A DNA stretch of 64,000 nt from JAVBKU01 sp031553875. GTDB lineage: Bacteria > Bacteroidota > Bacteroidia > Bacteroidales > Rikenellaceae. Both the position numbers and the translations under genes were made by a program. Within the stretch, counting starts at the first letter, position 1, and each line of letters opens with the position of its first letter. This document shows positions 61,319-64,000 of the stretch, piece by piece. The DNA lies in contig JAVBKU010000001.1 in the NCBI GenBank assembly GCA_031553875.1, positions 62,001 through 126,000 on the forward strand, read 5' to 3'. The notes under the pieces were generated by a model. The model saw only the letters and a list, made by a program, of their open reading frames with translations. It did not search any database and was not told where the DNA came from.

Positions 61319-62422
61319 ATGTATTCCAGGGTTTTACTTTGTATTTGTGCGTTCGTATTCTGCGCTTCGGCCGATGCTTCGGCCCACAGGCACAGGAAGG
61401 GGGAGGGAGTGTCCGATACCACGCAGGTGATACCTGCTTCGGCCGACAGCCTGAGGAATAATAATAGACTCCGCAAAATCAACGGCAGCGAGATTCCGTT
61501 CGACTCCCTGTGCTATAAGTGTAACCGCAGGCAGAGGCTCGGCAAGGACTCTATTCCGGAGGGCGCCTATTGCTGCCCAAGGCATAGAATACCCCTTATT
61601 ACCGACTATACTACCCTCGACGATACGGTCGAATTGGTACGTTACGATCATAAAAAATACCAGGGAGTGTACGATGTGACCGATATAAACCGTATCGCGG
61701 AGACGCTGCCCTCGTTCGGTATCTTCAAAGACAACTACTTCGTGACGGGCAGTAGTTTCTCCGGCGGTCAGGCTACCAAATATAACTCCGACGCCAAGTT
61801 TCAGATAAGCATCCGACAGCGGCTTTTCAAGGGTGTGCTGCCTTTTAATACCAGCGTGTTCCTGTCCTATTCACAGAAGTCGTTCTGGGATATATACCGC
61901 GAGTCCAAACCCTTCGACGACAACAATTACAACCCGGCCCTCGGGCTTAATTCCTACATCACTCTGAAGAAAAAAGTAGTAGGCATAGTGCTGCTGCAGT
62001 ATGAACACGAGTCGAACGGGCGCGACAGTATCTGGTCGAGGAGCGTCAATAAGCTGTCGCTAACGGGGATATTGCAGGTTAATAAAGATCTCTCGGTATA
62101 TCTCAAAATATGGTATCCCCACGCCCTCGACATTACCAATCAAGACCTCACTTACTACGCCGGTTACGCCACGGCCGGGGTATGTTACCAGATACTCAAG
62201 CAGAGGATGAGCTTCTCGGCCTACGTCACCAAGCGCGGGGGCTGGAACCTCAACGCCAACGTCGACCTCGAGGCTGCATTCAAGCTCACCCGCCGCAGTA
62301 ACCAATATATCTGCCTTAAGTATTACAACGGTTATGCCGAGGGCCTGCTGAACTATAACAAATACAGCAGCTACCTGCGTATAGGGATCGTTATAAAACC
62401 GAGGTATTTCAGTGTCTACTAA
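61319..62422 (+). CDS. pldA: Outer-membrane phospholipase A (PldA-like) with Cys-rich N-terminal insert
   Basis: A 367-residue predicted outer-membrane phospholipase A1/A2. Signal peptide MYSRVLLCICAFVFCASADA is followed by an extra region of about 100 residues, then a 12-stranded barrel with the PldA active-site motif YEHESNGRDS (His230 and Ser232) and FDDNNYNPALGLN before it. The C-terminus ends in an aromatic residue (PRYFSVY). The N-terminal insert contains C65-x2-C68 and C85-C86-x2-H89, a zinc-ribbon-like pattern that I do not expect in this family. PldA acts on phospholipids that have reached the outer leaflet. Confidence 0.9.
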   Translation: MYSRVLLCICAFVFCASADASAHRHRKGEGVSDTTQVIPASADSLRNNNRLRKINGSEIPFDSLCYKCNRRQRLGKDSIPEGAYCCPRHRIPLITDYTTLDDTVELVRYDHKKYQGVYDVTDINRIAETLPSFGIFKDNYFVTGSSFSGGQATKYNSDAKFQISIRQRLFKGVLPFNTSVFLSYSQKSFWDIYRESKPFDDNNYNPALGLNSYITLKKKVVGIVLLQYEHESNGRDSIWSRSVNKLSLTGILQVNKDLSVYLKIWYPHALDITNQDLTYYAGYATAGVCYQILKQRMSFSAYVTKRGGWNLNANVDLEAAFKLTRRSNQYICLKYYNGYAEGLLNYNKYSSYLRIGIVIKPRYFSVY

Positions 62423-62455
62423 CCGGATTTTACCAAGCTGAGGCAGACTATAAAA

Positions 62456-62487
62456 ACACAGCCGGAAGCGAACGCTTCCGGCTGTGT
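62456..62487. terminator. Bidirectional terminator between pldA and the paralogue array
   Basis: Perfect 14-bp arms ACACAGCCGGAAGC/GCTTCCGGCTGTGT with a GAAC loop in the convergent gap; an A-run lies to the left. Confidence 0.85.
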
Positions 62488-62528
62488 CGTATCTTAAAGT
62501 TAAGGGTAAACGCCCGAAACCGTCATTA

Positions 62529-63158
62529 TTACTTTTTCTTCATCGACTCTACCAACTTCTGATCGTTCTCCTGCCACTGGGCTTTCTGCTGTTCGCCGAT
62601 AATAGCATATACATCCTTGAAGTAACCCATCTTAACTTTGAAGAGGGCTGATTTCTTGGCGGTGGCATCCATGTCCTTATTCTGTTCGAGAGCCCTGCGG
62701 TCGTTCTCATACTTGATGGCCAGATCCCTTACCTGCTTCTTTTGGTCGGAAGTCACCGTTATATCTTCGAGCATCACCTTCAACTTCTTATCGGCGATAG
62801 CCTCCAGAGACATGGCCAGCTGATACTCCTTCAAGTTGGCATCCCACTGTTCCATCTGACCTTTGCCTATTACCTTTGCTATGGAGGCCCTGTATTCGGC
62901 GGCGAGTTCGTTCTTCTTAGCCTCTCTGTCCTCTTTGGAGAGCCCTTTGGTCTGGAATATCTCGGTCATGCTTATCTCGCGGTTTACGGTAAGCTTTTCG
63001 ATTTCGGCCTTCTTGGCGTCATTCACCTTGATATCCTTCAGGAGATAGGTGAGAGCCTTGTCGGCGCGCGCCTGCTGATGTGCAGATGCCTTATCCTGTG
63101 CGGAGGTTGAAACTACTACGGCGCACGCCATTACCAGCGCCACGATCATTTTTTTCAT
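62529..63158 (-). CDS. Periplasmic two-repeat helical protein, array copy 1
   Basis: A 209-residue exported protein from ATG 63158 (MKKMIVALVMACAVVVSTSA, cleaved near SAQ). The mature part is entirely helical and charged and contains two similar halves: one with DIKVNDAKKAEIEKL ... IGKGQMEQWDANLKEY and one with DITVTSDQKKQVRDL ... IGEQQKAQWQENDQKL. Each half resembles the LTxxQ...L/I-x-x-x-Q-x-x-x-W pattern of Spy/CpxP-type chaperones, so a periplasmic stress chaperone is possible. Last gene of a tandem array on the minus strand. Confidence 0.78.
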   Translation of the reverse strand: MKKMIVALVMACAVVVSTSAQDKASAHQQARADKALTYLLKDIKVNDAKKAEIEKLTVNREISMTEIFQTKGLSKEDREAKKNELAAEYRASIAKVIGKGQMEQWDANLKEYQLAMSLEAIADKKLKVMLEDITVTSDQKKQVRDLAIKYENDRRALEQNKDMDATAKKSALFKVKMGYFKDVYAIIGEQQKAQWQENDQKLVESMKKK

Positions 63159-63183
63159 GTCCTTCAAAAGTTTGTTACAATAA

Positions 63184-63819
63184 TTATTTGAACTGTTTGT
63201 TTTTCATCATTTCGACCAGCTTCTTGTCGTTTTCCTGCCACTTGGCCTTCTGCGATTCGCCGATTATGGCGGTCACGTCGTTGAAGTAAGTGTTCTTAAG
63301 CTTGCCGAGGGCCGCCTTCTTAGCGTTGGCATCCATCTCGGCATTCTTTTCTATAACCTTGCGGTCTGCTTCATACTTCTGAGCAAGGGCTGTGACCTGC
63401 TTCCTCTGGTCGGGAGTCACTTCTATGCCGTCGAGCATGACTTTCATCTTCCTGTTAGCCATAGATTCGGCCGCCATAGCGCCCACGTACTCTTTCATGT
63501 TAGCATCCCACTGGGGCACCTGGTCCTTACCGATGATCTTGGTAACGGCGGCCTTATAATCAGAGTTGATCTCGGCTATCTTAGCTTTTCTTTCTTCGGA
63601 AGTAGCCGCTTTATCCTTATAAACTGTGCTCAGATTAACTTCGCGATCCAAGGTGAGTTGTTCGAGCTGTGCTTTTTTTGCGTCATTTACTTTAATATCT
63701 TTCAAAAGATAAGTGAGAGCCCTGTCCGCACGCGGTTTCAGCGGGTTGGCCTTTTCCTGTGCTGAAGTGGAGATCACTACGGCGCAAGCCATAAGGAGCG
63801 CCACGATTGTTTTTTTCAT
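63184..63819 (-). CDS. Periplasmic two-repeat helical protein, array copy 2
   Basis: A 211-residue paralogue of the downstream gene, 25 bp apart. Signal peptide MKKTIVALLMACAVVISTSA, then halves with DIKVNDAKKAQLEQLTLDRE ... IGKDQVPQWDANMKEY and GIEVTPDQRKQVTALAQKYE ... IGESQKAKWQENDKKL. The C-terminal codons are nearly identical to those of copy 3, so recent duplication or gene conversion is likely. No function is known for the array. Confidence 0.78.
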   Translation of the reverse strand: MKKTIVALLMACAVVISTSAQEKANPLKPRADRALTYLLKDIKVNDAKKAQLEQLTLDREVNLSTVYKDKAATSEERKAKIAEINSDYKAAVTKIIGKDQVPQWDANMKEYVGAMAAESMANRKMKVMLDGIEVTPDQRKQVTALAQKYEADRKVIEKNAEMDANAKKAALGKLKNTYFNDVTAIIGESQKAKWQENDKKLVEMMKNKQFK

Positions 63820-63843
63820 GTTTTTTAGATTTTATTGCAGTAA

Positions 63844-64000
63844 TTATTTGAACTGTTTGTTCTTCATCATTTCCACCAGCGTCTTGTCGTTGGTCATCCA
63901 CTGGGCTTTCTGCGATTCGCCGATGATAGATATCACGTTGTTGTAGTAGTCGTTCTTGACTTTACTCAGGGCCGATTTCTTAGCGGCAGCATCCATTTCT
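63844..64000 (-). CDS. Periplasmic two-repeat helical protein, array copy 3 (5' part beyond window)
   Basis: Fifty-one C-terminal codons of a third paralogue, cut by the right edge. It reads EMDAAAKKSALSKVKNDYYN, then IIGESQKAQWMTNDKTLVEM and MKNKQFK, aligned with the second half of copies 1 and 2. The gap to copy 2 is only 24 bp, so the array is probably one operon that continues to the right. Confidence 0.8.
   Translation of the reverse strand, partial: EMDAAAKKSALSKVKNDYYNNVISIIGESQKAQWMTNDKTLVEMMKNKQFK

Overview
The window is an ordinary, gene-dense chromosomal segment of a member of the Bacteroidota, most likely order Bacteroidales; I cannot fix the family from sequence alone. Support for this: many Bacteroidales-specific families (DUF5723, PCMD, DUF4919, DUF3332, BNR_4, GT90), the gene orders uppS-bamA-ompH-ompH and rpsF-rpsR-rplI, and repeated matches to the Bacteroidota promoter consensus (TTTG, about 19 bp, TAnnTTTG) in front of genes. 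No phage, integrase, transposase, CRISPR array, rRNA or tRNA was seen.

Layout. 0-7 kb: partial trkA (minus), purA, then etfB-etfA-acyl-CoA dehydrogenase. 6.8-9 kb: a lipoprotein and a DUF5723 outer-membrane protein. 9-12 kb: lysS, a small membrane protein and tpiA. 11.9-12.5 kb: a hairpin-rich non-coding block. 12.5-21 kb: a ClpC/ClpA-type unfoldase and a phosphoesterase on minus; rarA and three secreted beta-propeller proteins (one oligogalacturonate-lyase-like, two BNR_4 paralogues) on plus. 21-31 kb: an acidic small protein, ligA, dapA, a DUF4919 protein, an aldose epimerase, trxA, dnaE and a DUF2007 protein. 31-37 kb: the envelope-assembly cluster uppS-bamA-ompH-ompH and nadK, with a MITE-like palindrome between nadK and uppS. 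37-45 kb: pdxJ, cca, a VOC protein, yebC, a GT90 glycosyltransferase, tsaC, a thioesterase, thiL and adk. 45-53 kb: a GH2 glycosidase with an F5/8-type-C-like domain, a phosphoethanolamine-transferase-like enzyme, a BamA-like barrel, a PCMD protein and a DUF3332 lipoprotein. 53-64 kb: a ferredoxin-nitroreductase fusion, an AddA-like helicase-nuclease, mmcQ/yjbR, rplI-rpsR-rpsF, class I fumarase, a phospholipase A with an unusual cysteine-rich insert, and a tandem array of at least three periplasmic helical paralogues that runs off the right edge.

How the genes work together. Much of the window is core metabolism and information processing (purine, lysine and B6 synthesis, glycolysis, replication, ligation, tRNA maturation, translation). 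Two themes are accessory: outer-membrane and LPS biogenesis, and breakdown of complex glycans by secreted enzymes.

The strongest candidates for undescribed biology are non-coding. Two copies of a roughly 200-nt structured element (near 12.0 kb and, inverted, near 57.9 kb) differ in sequence but keep base pairing in several stems. A separate 140-nt structured intergenic segment follows the DUF2007 gene, and a 168-bp MITE-like palindrome lies upstream of uppS. Among proteins, the tandem array of two-repeat Spy-like proteins, the cysteine-bearing phospholipase A, an M-domain-less Clp ATPase and a ligase ending in a clamp-binding pentapeptide deserve a second look.
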